A stretch of 64,000 bases of DNA, taken from assembly GCA_029251525.1 (NCBI GenBank), contig JAQXDE010000016.1, positions 248,001 to 312,000 on the forward strand. Reading direction: 5' to 3'. Numbering within the stretch: the first letter of the stretch is position 1; each line of letters opens with the position of its first letter. Positions 53,504 through 63,169 of this stretch are shown in pieces. The translations under genes were made by a program, and so were the position numbers. The notes beneath the pieces were generated by a model. The model saw only the letters and a program-made list of their open reading frames with translations. It did not search any database and had not been told where the DNA came from. This DNA comes from Saprospiraceae bacterium. Lineage in GTDB: Bacteria > Bacteroidota > Bacteroidia > Chitinophagales > Saprospiraceae.

Positions 53504-56500
53504 ATGAAAAACTTTCTTTCTTTTTTTATAAAGTATCCTGTTGCGGTAAATGTAATCATGTTTTCTGTGGCGATTTTTGGCTACCTAGGTTTGCAAGAAA
53601 CCAAATCATCTTTTTTTCCACTTGATGATTCTAAACTTATTTTCATCAATATTGTATACCCCGGTGCTTCTCCTACAGAGATTGAAGAAGGGGTAGTTTT
53701 GAAAATTGAAGACAACCTTCGAGGGTTAGTTGATATTGATCGAGTGACTTCTACTTCGCAAGAAAATACGGCAACTATTAGCGTTGAGATTGAGGAAGGT
53801 GCTGATATTGACATTGTTCTGGCTAATGTAAAAAATGCAGTTGATCGAGTTCCATCTTTCCCTGTGGATATGGAACCTCCAGTAATTTCCAAACAAGAAA
53901 ATATCAATCCTGCGATTACTTTTACTATTAGCGGTGGAGGTGTTCCCCTCAAAACATTGAAGGATGCTGCTCGAAAAGTAGAAGATGATATTCGGACTAT
54001 CCCAAATATTTCGCAAGTTGCATTAAGTGGATTTCCTGATGAAGAAATTGAAATAGCTGTTCGTGAGAATGATTTACGTGCTTTCAATTTAACTTTTGCG
54101 GAAGTAGCTGCGGCAGTTAGAAACTCTAATTTGATTACTACGGGTGGGAATATCAAAACAGATACTGAGGAGTATTTGATTCGAGCAAGTAATCGTTCAT
54201 ACTTCGGAAGTGAATTAGATTTTATCATTGTTAAAGCAAGTTCTTCAGGACAAGTGATTCGACTGAAAGATGTCGCAGAAGTTCGAGATAGATGGTCTGA
54301 AGTTCCTGATCGAATCAACTTTAATGGAAACTCAGCGGTACAAATATCTGTAAGTACTACGAATAATGAAGATCTTCTATACGCAACAGATAAAATCAAA
54401 GAATATATCATTGGTTTTAATAATAAGAATGATGTATTAAAATTAAGCATAAGCAATGATTCTTCAATCGCCTTGAATGCTCGACAAAAATTATTGGTAG
54501 ATAATGGGATAATTGGAATTATTCTAGTTTTAGTTTTTCTTTCCATTTTTTTAAAACCAAGTATTGCCTTTTGGGTAGCGATTGGATTACCCTTTTCATT
54601 TTTGGGGTTATTTATTTTTGCTCCTAGTTTTATGACGATCAATGTAATTTCTCTTTTTGGGATGATTATAGTAATTGGGATTTTGGTAGATGATGGAATT
54701 GTGATTGCTGAAAATATCTATGATCAATATGAAAAAGGTAAGTCTAGAGTCCAAGCAGCGATTGATGGAACCATGCAAGTTTTTCCACCGATTATGGCAG
54801 CAATTTTAACTACGGTAATTGCCTTTTCTACTTTTATTTTTTTACCAGAAAGAATAGGTTCATTTTTTGGGCAAATTGCTAAGGTGGTGGGAATCATTTT
54901 ATTGATTTCATTAGTGGAGGCATTTTTAATTTTACCAGCTCACTTAGCTCATTCGAGGGCGTTAGATAAAAAAGCTAAACCATTTATCTTAAATGTTTGG
55001 GCGGATAAAGTTATTTCTTGGGTAAGAGATAACCTTTACGTTCCAATGCTTCGCTTCTTTTTAAATTATAAAATTTTCGGTTTTGCTATCCCTGTTGCCA
55101 TGCTTTTATTGACTGTAGGAGCTATGCAGGGAGGAATTATTCGATTTACTTTTTTTCCAAATATTGCTTCTGATAGAATTGCCATTAATTTAAAAATGCC
55201 CCAAGGGACAAGTGAAGATATTACCGATTCTTTAATCACCATGATTGAAGAATTGGCATGGGAGGCCAATAAGGAATTGACAAAAAATCAAACGGGAAAT
55301 CTTTCTGTGATTGAAAATTCAGTTCGACGAATAGGTCCGGGATCTTCCAATGCTTCGTTGACTTTAAATCTTCTTCCTGGAGAAAAAAGAGACGTCCCCT
55401 CTGCAGTGGTTTCTAAAGCTATTAGAGAACTAGTGGGCCCAATTTACGATGCAGAAAGTGTAGTTTTTGGAGCAGGAAATCAATTCGGCGGAAAACCTGT
55501 TTCCGTATCTCTGGTGGGAAATAATATTGCTGAATTAAAACAAGCCAAACAAGACTTGAAAACAGCCTTTCGGGAAAATCCAAGAATGGCTGATGTTACA
55601 GATAATGATCCTGCTGGAATTAAAGAGATAAATATTCAACTAAAAGAAAATGCTTACTTGCTAGGTTTGACTTTAAATGCAGTGATGTCTCAAGTAAGAT
55701 CTGGTTTTTTTGGTGCAGCGGTGCAGCGGTTTCAAAGAGGTCGAGATGAGATTAGGGTTTGGGTAAGATACGACGTTAACAACCGTAGTAGTATAACTGA
55801 TTTAGATGAGATGCGAATTGTTACGCCAACTGGGAATCGGGTTCCCTTGGCTGAGATTGCGAGCTATAAGATCCAACGCGGAGATGTTGTTATCAATCAT
55901 TTGGATGGTCGTCGAGAGATACGAGTAGAGGCAGATTTGAGTGATTCAAAAGATTCTGCTCCAGAGGTTTTGGGAGTGATAAGAAGTTCTATTATGCCAG
56001 AAATTATGGCAAAGTATCCAACAGTAACACCTTTATATGAGGGTCAAAATCGGGGATTTTCTAAAATCGAAGAAACAATGATGAAGGTCTTACCTATCAT
56101 TTTAATTTTAATGTATGCGGTAATTGCTTTTGTGTTTAGATCTTATGGTCAACCACTTTTACTTTTTATTTTGATACCATTTTGTTTTGTGGGTGTAGCT
56201 TGGGGGCATTGGTTTCATGGGCAAAGTATTAATGTACTATCTGGTTTAGGAATTGTAGCCCTTATTGGTATTCTGGTCAATGATGGATTAGTTTTGATAG
56301 AGAAGTTTAACCTCTTGTTAAAAGAAGGTATGCCTTATCGTAAGGCAATGGTTCAAGCAGGTCGTTCTCGTTTTAGAGCCATTTTTTTAACATCTCTTAC
56401 TACCGTTGCAGGCTTAGCTCCTTTGATTTTTGAGAAAAGTTTTTCTGCGCAATTCTTAATTCCGATGGCTATTTCGGTTGCATACGGAATTGCCTATGCG

Positions 56501-56647
56501 ACATTTATGACGTTGTTTTTACTACCACTTTTATTGGCGATGAAAAACAGTTTCAAAGTTGGGATTCAATGGTTATGGACAGGTAGAAAACCTGAGCCAG
56601 AAGAGGTAGAAAGAGCTATTTTAGAATTGAAGTCGGAGAAGTTATAA
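53504..56647 (+). CDS. RND-family multidrug efflux pump (AcrB/HAE1-like)
   Basis: A 1047-residue pump with the full RND duplication: TM1 at the N-terminus, porter domain with the typical YPGASPTEIEEGV start, TM2-6, second porter domain and TM8-12. The proton-relay Asp pair of TM4 is present in GILVDDGIVIAENI (about residues 396-397). The TM10 equivalent reads GILVNDGLVLIEKFN, so the Lys of AcrB TM10 is Asn. The pump exports drugs, dyes, lipids or solvents using the proton gradient; its substrate is unknown. It lies between adaptor and TolC genes in a single operon. Confidence 0.93.
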   Translation: MKNFLSFFIKYPVAVNVIMFSVAIFGYLGLQETKSSFFPLDDSKLIFINIVYPGASPTEIEEGVVLKIEDNLRGLVDIDRVTSTSQENTATISVEIEEGADIDIVLANVKNAVDRVPSFPVDMEPPVISKQENINPAITFTISGGGVPLKTLKDAARKVEDDIRTIPNISQVALSGFPDEEIEIAVRENDLRAFNLTFAEVAAAVRNSNLITTGGNIKTDTEEYLIRASNRSYFGSELDFIIVKASSSGQVIRLKDVAEVRDRWSEVPDRINFNGNSAVQISVSTTNNEDLLYATDKIKEYIIGFNNKNDVLKLSISNDSSIALNARQKLLVDNGIIGIILVLVFLSIFLKPSIAFWVAIGLPFSFLGLFIFAPSFMTINVISLFGMIIVIGILVDDGIVIAENIYDQYEKGKSRVQAAIDGTMQVFPPIMAAILTTVIAFSTFIFLPERIGSFFGQIAKVVGIILLISLVEAFLILPAHLAHSRALDKKAKPFILNVWADKVISWVRDNLYVPMLRFFLNYKIFGFAIPVAMLLLTVGAMQGGIIRFTFFPNIASDRIAINLKMPQGTSEDITDSLITMIEELAWEANKELTKNQTGNLSVIENSVRRIGPGSSNASLTLNLLPGEKRDVPSAVVSKAIRELVGPIYDAESVVFGAGNQFGGKPVSVSLVGNNIAELKQAKQDLKTAFRENPRMADVTDNDPAGIKEINIQLKENAYLLGLTLNAVMSQVRSGFFGAAVQRFQRGRDEIRVWVRYDVNNRSSITDLDEMRIVTPTGNRVPLAEIASYKIQRGDVVINHLDGRREIRVEADLSDSKDSAPEVLGVIRSSIMPEIMAKYPTVTPLYEGQNRGFSKIEETMMKVLPIILILMYAVIAFVFRSYGQPLLLFILIPFCFVGVAWGHWFHGQSINVLSGLGIVALIGILVNDGLVLIEKFNLLLKEGMPYRKAMVQAGRSRFRAIFLTSLTTVAGLAPLIFEKSFSAQFLIPMAISVAYGIAYATFMTLFLLPLLLAMKNSFKVGIQWLWTGRKPEPEEVERAILELKSEKL

Positions 56648-56714
56648 CTAGACTTTTTATCCCTTTGGCAAAAGTAATATTCCGAGAAAGTAGAAAATAA
56701 TAATCATTCTTTAT

Positions 56715-58010
56715 ATGAAAAATATAGTATTAGTTATCATATTGTTTTTTGGGCTTAGTTTAAATGCTCAAAATATTTTAACCTTGAAGCAAGCTAAAAT
56801 AATCACCCTTACTAATAATTTTGGAATTAAAATCGCAAAAAACAATGTGGTTATTTCCCAGAATCAAACGGATAAAAGTGTTAACGGTTATCTTCCAACT
56901 GTTTCTGCTAATGCAGGACTGAGCGGAAATTTTGGTGGCTCCTCACAGTCATTTGGTAGTGGAGGCGAAGCTTCTACGGTCAACGCATTTACTTGGGGAG
57001 GGAATGCTACAGTGAACGCTAATTATACGATTTTTGACAAGCGTCGTGATTTGACTTTTAAGCAATTGAAAGCATCTCTTAGTCTCTCTAATCTTCAATT
57101 AAAGCAAACTATTGAGCAGAATTTATTTCAAGTTTACAATGGATACATTCAAGTGGCACAATTATCTGAAAATGTAAACACATTGTTGGAAACGGTTATT
57201 GTCTCACGTGAGCGATTGCGTCGAGCACAATATCAATTGGATTTTGGACAGGGTAGTGGGTTGAATGTTTTAAATGCTAAAGTGGATATCCAGCGGGATA
57301 GCGTTAATTTGTTAAATACCAAAATGAACTTAGAAAATGCCAAACGAAACTTAAATGTTTCTATGGGGAGAACTACTAGCGAAGATTTTCAAGTAGAGGT
57401 TGATATGGTGTTGAGTGATAATTTTAATTTGGAATCATTGATTGAACAATCAAAAAATGAGAATCTTGATCTCCAAGTAAATAGAAGAAATTTAGTGGTG
57501 AGTGAAATGAATTTGCAAATTATCGATGCAGAAAAACAGCCAATTGTTTCTGCTGGAGCATCGTATGCATTTAATTATTCAGATAATCCAGTAGGAGCAT
57601 TTATCGATAAATCTAATTCCTATGGCCTTGCTGCTAATGTTGGAGTCAATTGGACAATATATGATGGAAGTAGAAACATTCGAATGCAAAATGCAGTAAT
57701 CAATTTATCGAACCAAAAATTACAAATTGACCAGCTTAGACAACAAATTGAAAGAGACATCATTAATGCTTGGTCAAACTATCAAAATTCATTATTTGTT
57801 TTGCAGGTAGAAGAGAATGCAGTACAAACTAATAAAGAAAATTTCGTTAGAACGGAGGAACAGATAAATATTGGTCGATTAACTTCTATTGAATTCAGAC
57901 AGGCTCAGCTTAATTTATTGAATGCACAAACGAGTTTTAATAATGCAAAGTTTGATACTAAATTAAGAGAGATTCAATTACTTCAGTTGGTTGGGAAACT
58001 TATAGATTAA
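56715..58010 (+). CDS. TolC-family outer-membrane efflux channel
   Basis: A 431-residue protein with a signal peptide (MKNIVLVIILFFGLSLNAQ) followed by two copies of the OEP/TolC repeat. The long helices are Gln/Asn-rich (SNLQLKQTIEQNLFQVYNGY and a matching second half with NLSNQKLQIDQLRQQIERD), and each half contains a beta-strand insertion. TolC trimers form the outer-membrane exit duct. It is the last gene of the marR-adaptor-pump-channel operon. No clear terminator follows. Confidence 0.9.
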   Translation: MKNIVLVIILFFGLSLNAQNILTLKQAKIITLTNNFGIKIAKNNVVISQNQTDKSVNGYLPTVSANAGLSGNFGGSSQSFGSGGEASTVNAFTWGGNATVNANYTIFDKRRDLTFKQLKASLSLSNLQLKQTIEQNLFQVYNGYIQVAQLSENVNTLLETVIVSRERLRRAQYQLDFGQGSGLNVLNAKVDIQRDSVNLLNTKMNLENAKRNLNVSMGRTTSEDFQVEVDMVLSDNFNLESLIEQSKNENLDLQVNRRNLVVSEMNLQIIDAEKQPIVSAGASYAFNYSDNPVGAFIDKSNSYGLAANVGVNWTIYDGSRNIRMQNAVINLSNQKLQIDQLRQQIERDIINAWSNYQNSLFVLQVEENAVQTNKENFVRTEEQINIGRLTSIEFRQAQLNLLNAQTSFNNAKFDTKLREIQLLQLVGKLID

Positions 58011-58104
58011 GATAAGAGGCAAAGTTATTAAGAACAATAAAGCTTTTCCATGATTTGGGAGGACTTTGTTGTTTTATAAATAGGCTAAATAATGAACGGA
58101 ATTT

Positions 58105-59553
58105 TTACTTAAAGTCGTTAAAGTTAGCTTTTTTCGTTTTTCTCATATATTCCCAAGTTCTACCTGGCCAATTATTTGGGGAATTTCCATCCTCAGAGAT
58201 ATACCAACTTTTTTCTACTGTTGTCCAAATCATTTTTTTTAATCTTAACTGGATGGCTTGGTAATAATTTTCCATTACCTCATTTTTTACTTCAAGTGAT
58301 GGCACATGATCTTTTTCAATGTGCTCTACGCATTGAACGATATATTTGGCTTGAGCTTCAATCATCAAAATAATTGAATTATGGCCTAAGTTGGTATTCG
58401 GTCCGTACATAAAAAATAGGTTTGGGAAGTTGGAGGTAGTCATGCCTAAGTAGGTTTTAGATTCATTTTTCCAAAATTCATCTATTAAGATACCTTTTTT
58501 TCCAACCACTTCTAATCCCATTAAGAAGGGTTGAGTTTTAAAACCCGTACTATAAATTAACACGTCTAATTCATGTTTTTCCCCATCTTCTGTTTGAATA
58601 CCTTTCGAAGTAAATTCTTGAATTGGATTTGTAACCACACTAACATTTTCTTGATTCAAAGCATGATAATATTCATCAGAAAAAAGTAACCGCTTGGCAC
58701 CTAAGGGGAATTTTGGAATGAGTTCTTCGCGTATCTTTGGATCCTTTATTTTTGCATGAATATATCGTTTAGTTTGCCATTGGAAAAACTTACGCAGATA
58801 ACCAAAACCTTTATTCATCAATAAAAAAAGTGCACCAGCCATCAACCAAATTTTCAACCGATACAGCTTTAATAGAAAAGGAAAAAGTTTCACTAGTTTC
58901 TTTTCCCAATTTTTGTATAAACGATCCTGCTTTGGTAAAATCCAATTTGCCGATCGTTGAAATACAATTATCTTTTTAGCTGACTTTCTAATTTCTGGAA
59001 TAAACTGAATAGCACTCGCTGCGTTTCCAATGACTCCAACTGTTTTTCCACTCAGGGAAATTTTGTGGTTCCAACGAGCAGAGTGAAAACTTACTCCTCT
59101 AAAATTTTCTTTTTTTGAAAATAATGGAATAGATGGGAAATGCAGTTGGCCTACAGCCGGAATAATAGTTTTACTTTCAAAAATGCTCCCATCTCTCGTT
59201 TTTATAGTCCAAAAAAAATTAGTTTCATTCCAATGTGCTGAAGTCAATTCTTTTTGAAAATGAATATTAGATTTGAGATCATATTTTGCGACACACATTT
59301 TTAAGTAGGCTAAAATTTGTGGTTGATGAGACCATTTATATTCCCAATCAGGATAAGGTTCAAAAGAAAAACTATAAAGAGCCGAAGGAATATCACACTC
59401 TGCTCCTGGGTAAGTATTTTCTCTCCAAGTGCCACCGATTTCATCAGCTTTTTCTAGAATAATAAAATTATGAATACCTTTTTGCTTGAGTTTAATACCC
59501 ATGCAAATCCCTGAAAAACCTGTACCTATAACAACTGAAGTATACCTTGCCAT
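58105..59553 (-). CDS. Flavin-containing (Baeyer-Villiger-type) monooxygenase
   Basis: A 482-residue flavoprotein. The FAD-binding GxGxxG motif is G10-T-G-F-S-G15, and the Baeyer-Villiger fingerprint FxGxxxHxxxW is exact as FRGVSFHSARW (151-161). The second nucleotide-binding motif is GVIGNAASA (173-181). The GTWRENTYPGAECD segment is typical of BVMO/cyclohexanone-monooxygenase-type enzymes. The family oxidises ketones or soft nucleophiles with NADPH and O2. The substrate cannot be read from context, as it stands alone, convergent with the efflux operon. Confidence 0.92.
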   Translation of the reverse strand: MARYTSVVIGTGFSGICMGIKLKQKGIHNFIILEKADEIGGTWRENTYPGAECDIPSALYSFSFEPYPDWEYKWSHQPQILAYLKMCVAKYDLKSNIHFQKELTSAHWNETNFFWTIKTRDGSIFESKTIIPAVGQLHFPSIPLFSKKENFRGVSFHSARWNHKISLSGKTVGVIGNAASAIQFIPEIRKSAKKIIVFQRSANWILPKQDRLYKNWEKKLVKLFPFLLKLYRLKIWLMAGALFLLMNKGFGYLRKFFQWQTKRYIHAKIKDPKIREELIPKFPLGAKRLLFSDEYYHALNQENVSVVTNPIQEFTSKGIQTEDGEKHELDVLIYSTGFKTQPFLMGLEVVGKKGILIDEFWKNESKTYLGMTTSNFPNLFFMYGPNTNLGHNSIILMIEAQAKYIVQCVEHIEKDHVPSLEVKNEVMENYYQAIQLRLKKMIWTTVEKSWYISEDGNSPNNWPGRTWEYMRKTKKANFNDFK

Positions 59554-60262
59554 TTATTATATCTTATAATATTTAAATATTCGTTATTGATTCTGAATAG
59601 GCTTTCGTTTCTCAAAAAAGTAGTCATTCTTTCTTACGCATTTATTAAATTGACTATTTTTTGTAATATCTTGAAAATAATATTTTTGTTTCAATTATGA
59701 GTTTAAAAAAACTAAAAATTCTAAACTAAGTGAAGTAACCAAAAGAGATTTTTCATTCATATCAGCGACACCTTCGATTTTTGTAACAATAGGTTTACAA
59801 ACTTAATTAAAAAGATGATCTATTAAAACCATTTCTTGGCTTTTCAAGTTAACTATTCAAACTTACCAACTGATGCCCAAAAACCATTTAAGAACGGGCT
59901 ATCGCAAAATACATTCCTTTAGTTTTAATTACAATTACCTAAATATTTTTTGATATTTTTTATAATAGATGGTGAAAACTAACTCATTAACTATTTATGG
60001 ACGAACAGCTTATGTCTATTTATAAATAATAGCTGTATTAGAAAAATTTTACCTCACTGTTTTAGGGCTTTCTACCAATTATTTTGATTAGATGATTCTT
60101 TGTGTAATGATTATCACAATATTTTAATAGTTATGTAAATAACTTTGCTGGCGGTTTTTATATTGAAAATAAAGTTTTGGTTAAATATTTGAGATGTTTA
60201 GTTGAATTGGGGAATTTAAAATAATTGGGTTTTGTTTAGAAAAACATATTAAACTTTAGAAA
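59554..60262. other. Divergent intergenic region, 709 bp
   Basis: It lies between the monooxygenase (minus) and the YeeE/YedE genes (plus). TAACTTTGC at 60140-60148 is a candidate -7 element. Two short open stretches (about 59710-59803, reading EVTKRDFSFISATPS; about 59826-59923, reading NYSNLPTDAQKPFKNG) have some coding look but no start and no recognised parent. Confidence 0.5.
60140..60148 (+). promoter_or_regulatory. Candidate -7 promoter element for the YeeE/YedE operon
   Basis: TAACTTTGC matches TAnnTTTG plus the trailing C seen at three other sites in this window. It lies 115 bp upstream of the start codon at 60263; no -33 box at the right spacing was seen. Confidence 0.35.
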
Positions 60263-60844
60263 ATGATAGAATTTATTAGCCAACCGTGGCATTGGTCTGT
60301 TTCAGGAGTTATGATATCCTTAGTCATGTTATCCCTTATTTACCTCGGTCAAAGGTTTGGGGTGTCCTCCTCTTTTAAAGCAATATGTACCATTGGAGGA
60401 GCAGGGATTCAATTTGAATATTTTGATAATGATTGGAGAAAGCATGATTGGCTTCTAATTTTTGTTGTAGGCAGTATCATTGGAGGTGTCATTGCATCTA
60501 CTTTTCTTGTTAACTCTGAACCTATCCAAATTTCTACAGCAACGATAAATGATTTATCTGCGTTGGGAATTTCCTACCCAAAAACATCTGAGGAAGGTTC
60601 GTATTTTTTGCCAACAGATATTTTTAATCTAGAGGTTTTGAAATCATTGAAAGGAATAATTTTAATTGTTTTGGGAGGATTTTTGATTGGATTTGGGACC
60701 CGCTGGGGAGGTGGTTGTACCTCAGGACATGCAATTATGGGGCTTTCTAGTTTACAATTTCCTTCATTAGTTGCGGTAATTGGTTTTTTTATTGGTGGGT
60801 TAGTGATGACACATTTATTGTTTCCATTTATTTTTTCTTTATAG
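60263..60844 (+). CDS. YeeE/YedE-family sulfur-compound transporter, first half
   Basis: A 193-residue protein with about four membrane helices and the YeeE/YedE (DUF395) signature GFGTRWGGGCTSGHA containing C152. Well-studied YeeE (TsuA) takes up thiosulfate and uses conserved Cys residues to pass it across the membrane; two-gene versions are common in Bacteroidota. The second half begins one base after the stop codon, so the pair is translated as a unit and probably forms the full transporter. No sulfurtransferase or rhodanese gene is adjacent. Confidence 0.88.
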   Translation: MIEFISQPWHWSVSGVMISLVMLSLIYLGQRFGVSSSFKAICTIGGAGIQFEYFDNDWRKHDWLLIFVVGSIIGGVIASTFLVNSEPIQISTATINDLSALGISYPKTSEEGSYFLPTDIFNLEVLKSLKGIILIVLGGFLIGFGTRWGGGCTSGHAIMGLSSLQFPSLVAVIGFFIGGLVMTHLLFPFIFSL

Positions 60845-60845
60845 A

Positions 60846-61277
60846 ATGATTAAAAGAAAAGACATGAGATTATTAAGGTTTTTATTGGTGGGTGTATTCT
60901 TTGGAATTGTGATGACAAAATCAGAGGCGATTTCTTGGTTTAGAATTCAAGAGATGTTTCGATTCCAAAGTTTTCATATGTACGGAATTATTGGAGTAGC
61001 AGTTGTGGTAGGAGTGGCTATGCAATATTTAATAAAAATGTTTAATTTAAAAAATATATTTGGCGATGTTATTCAATTTCAAGAAAAACCTAAAATATAC
61101 ACAGCAAATTTGTTTGGTGGTTTTATATTTGGTTTGGGATGGGCGATGACTGGAGCTTGTCCAGGACCACTTTATGTATTGGTTGGGCATGGACATTGGA
61201 TTGTTCTGATTATTATTTTAAGTGCGTTGTTTGGTACTTTGGTGTATGGAGCATTGAAAAGTAAATTGCCTCATTAG
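60846..61277 (+). CDS. YeeE/YedE-family sulfur-compound transporter, second half
   Basis: A 143-residue protein with about four membrane helices and the matching signature GGFIFGLGWAMTGACPGPLY containing C105. Together with the preceding gene it rebuilds the internal duplication of longer YeeE proteins, each half giving one Cys motif. The start ATG is one base past the previous stop. A sulfur-species uptake or export role at the inner membrane is inferred from the family. Confidence 0.88.
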   Translation: MIKRKDMRLLRFLLVGVFFGIVMTKSEAISWFRIQEMFRFQSFHMYGIIGVAVVVGVAMQYLIKMFNLKNIFGDVIQFQEKPKIYTANLFGGFIFGLGWAMTGACPGPLYVLVGHGHWIVLIIILSALFGTLVYGALKSKLPH

Positions 61278-61347
61278 AAAATGGAGTTGAGATTTTCTCC
61301 AAGAAGTTTTATCTTCGAATTTTTATTGTATAAAATAATTATTTCTG

Positions 61348-61542
61348 ATGTTTATCATACTTCTAAGAATTGCAATTGTTTTCGGTTTGATTTATTTGGC
61401 TATTAAATTATTTACTTGGGTGCCACAAGCATTGTCTAGTACGAGGGGATGCCCAAATTGTGAGGGAAAGGGTTACTGGTATGGTGTAAGAGATCGAGAA
61501 GAATGTAAACAATGTGATGGTTCAGGCAGGATTTCTAAATAA
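61348..61542 (+). CDS. Membrane-anchored mini-protein with DnaJ-type zinc knuckles (64 aa)
   Basis: A single membrane helix (about residues 3-24) is followed by two CxxCxGxG motifs: C35-x2-C38-x-G-x-G and C53-x2-C56-x-G-x-G. The four Cys should bind one zinc, as in one half of the DnaJ zinc-finger domain, but the J-domain is absent. The role may be a small redox or protein-binding membrane factor; this is inference. A good terminator follows 14 bp after the stop codon, supporting a real transcript. Confidence 0.75.
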   Translation: MFIILLRIAIVFGLIYLAIKLFTWVPQALSSTRGCPNCEGKGYWYGVRDREECKQCDGSGRISK

Positions 61543-61556
61543 TAAGAGCCTAGCTT

Positions 61557-61605
61557 AAAAATAAAACGGTGTTAATCCTTCAAGGACTAACACCGTTTTA
61601 TTTTT
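61557..61605 (+). terminator. Rho-independent terminator
   Basis: Perfect 18-bp inverted repeat (arms 61557-61574 and 61588-61605) with a partly self-paired 13-nt loop. The right arm ends in TTTTATTTTT, giving the U-run for plus-strand transcription. Confidence 0.85.
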
Positions 61606-61879
61606 TAAGAGCGACTTTAATATTATTATTATTATTCCTTCTTAAAATTTAAGATAGAATTTGACATGATTTTATTTCAAAATCACCAAAATATAAGACA
61701 TGGTTTAGCAATTTGTTTTCGGATGTTTAAGGATGACTTTACTGGGTTTTATTTGTTTCTAGGATATACTTACAACAAACAAAAAAATATTAATCTTGGA
61801 TTTTTTTTTACCGATGTTTTGAGATTAAAATTATTATTCGGTTTTTGGGACCTCTTATTTTATATCTAAAAATATTTTG

Positions 61880-63076
61880 ATGATAATTGAAAAGAGATGG
61901 TTTGGTTATATTGTGTTATTATTTGTAATTGTATTGTTGAAAAGTTGTATCTCGACCCATTCTGAGGAAAATAATCTCCTAGGGGAATCTAATTTATCTG
62001 CTTCCGAGCAAGTTCTAATCGATGAGATAACTAATACTATTGAGGAACAATTTCAATTAAAAAATGCTCCTACCGGAATGGCAGCTGCGATTGTAAAAGA
62101 TGGGAAAATATTAATGAAAAAAGGTTTTGGTTGGAAAGAAGCAGGGGGGAAGGATTCTATTGACGAACATACTGTATTTAGAATTGCTTCTTTGTCAAAG
62201 GGATTTGCTGCTGTTTTAGCCTCACAAATTGTGATGGAGAAGAAGCTTAATTGGACTTCCAAAGTCAAAGATTATATTCCTAATTTTCAGTTAAATAATG
62301 ATTCTGCTACTCAAGTGCTAAATATGAAGCATTTGTTGAGTCAATCAACAGGTTTACCAAGGCATACGTATGGAAATCTAATTGAGGCGGGGCAATCAAT
62401 GGAGGAAATGATTCCAAGATTAAAAGAAGTTCCTTTAGTCGCTGCACCAGGTCAAGTAATGTCATATCAAAATTTAGCATATAGTTTGGTTCAACCTATG
62501 TTGGAGAAAGCGACTAAGTTGAGATACGATTCTTTATTGAAACAATACATTTACAAGCCCTTGAAAATGTTTAATGCTTCAACTGATTATGAAAGTTTGA
62601 TGTTAGAGAATAATATTGCCTTACCTCATAGTTCCAGAAATAGTCGTCCTATGGAACAACAGGATGATTATTTTTCTGTATTACCTGCTGCAGGGGTAAA
62701 TGCAAGTATTTCTGATATGGCAATATGGGTAAATGCACTCTTAGGTCATCATCCAGAGGTAATCACTTTAGAATCTTTGAGACCAATTTATAAACAAAAC
62801 AACCTTTTGCCTAAAAATAATCCTTGGTCTCGAAAATGGGAGAATGTAATATCTGTCGGTTATGCGATGGGATGGAGGACGATTAATTACAAGGGCCAAA
62901 AATTAATTTATCATGGTGGTTACTTAAATGGATATCGAGCTGAAATGGCTTTTTGTCTCGAGGAAGATTTTGGAATAGTAGTACTATCAAATTCGTTTTC
63001 AAGGTTTTTAATGCGAAGTGTTCCAATTTTTTTTGATATTTACAATCAAAAGAAAAATGAAAAGGATTCAATGTAA
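61880..63076 (+). CDS. Serine hydrolase lipoprotein, class C beta-lactamase fold
   Basis: Starting at the ATG at 61880, the 398-residue protein has a lipoprotein signal (LKSC, C23). The three motifs of the class C/esterase beta-lactamase family are present: S104-L-S-K107 (nucleophile and base), Y196-Q-N198, and the third-box HGG at 345-347. The loop GLPRHTYGN after the serine resembles EstB-like esterases. Substrates could be esters, D-amino-acid peptides or penicillins; a resistance enzyme cannot be assumed. It is envelope-anchored and has no obvious partner gene. Confidence 0.9.
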   Translation: MIIEKRWFGYIVLLFVIVLLKSCISTHSEENNLLGESNLSASEQVLIDEITNTIEEQFQLKNAPTGMAAAIVKDGKILMKKGFGWKEAGGKDSIDEHTVFRIASLSKGFAAVLASQIVMEKKLNWTSKVKDYIPNFQLNNDSATQVLNMKHLLSQSTGLPRHTYGNLIEAGQSMEEMIPRLKEVPLVAAPGQVMSYQNLAYSLVQPMLEKATKLRYDSLLKQYIYKPLKMFNASTDYESLMLENNIALPHSSRNSRPMEQQDDYFSVLPAAGVNASISDMAIWVNALLGHHPEVITLESLRPIYKQNNLLPKNNPWSRKWENVISVGYAMGWRTINYKGQKLIYHGGYLNGYRAEMAFCLEEDFGIVVLSNSFSRFLMRSVPIFFDIYNQKKNEKDSM

Positions 63077-63169
63077 TCCATATTATTGGATGAATAATTT
63101 TTAGGAATATTTTTTTCTATCTTCCCTTTTATTTTATAATCACTTTAACAAAAAATAAATAAGACACAA

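Noticed and set aside
53581-54642. 353-codon antisense frame inside the RND pump gene
   Set aside because: Exact mirror of a strongly supported coding frame; Ser/Ile-rich shadow typical of antisense reading.
59710-59803. Short frame containing EVTKRDFSFISATPS, faintly like a Rieske protein N-terminus
   Set aside because: Too short, stops at once, no Rieske cluster motif follows.
61666-61869. 67-codon open frame before the serine hydrolase
   Set aside because: Phe/Leu-rich translation expected from AT-rich spacer, no homologue recognised, no promoter or start signal.
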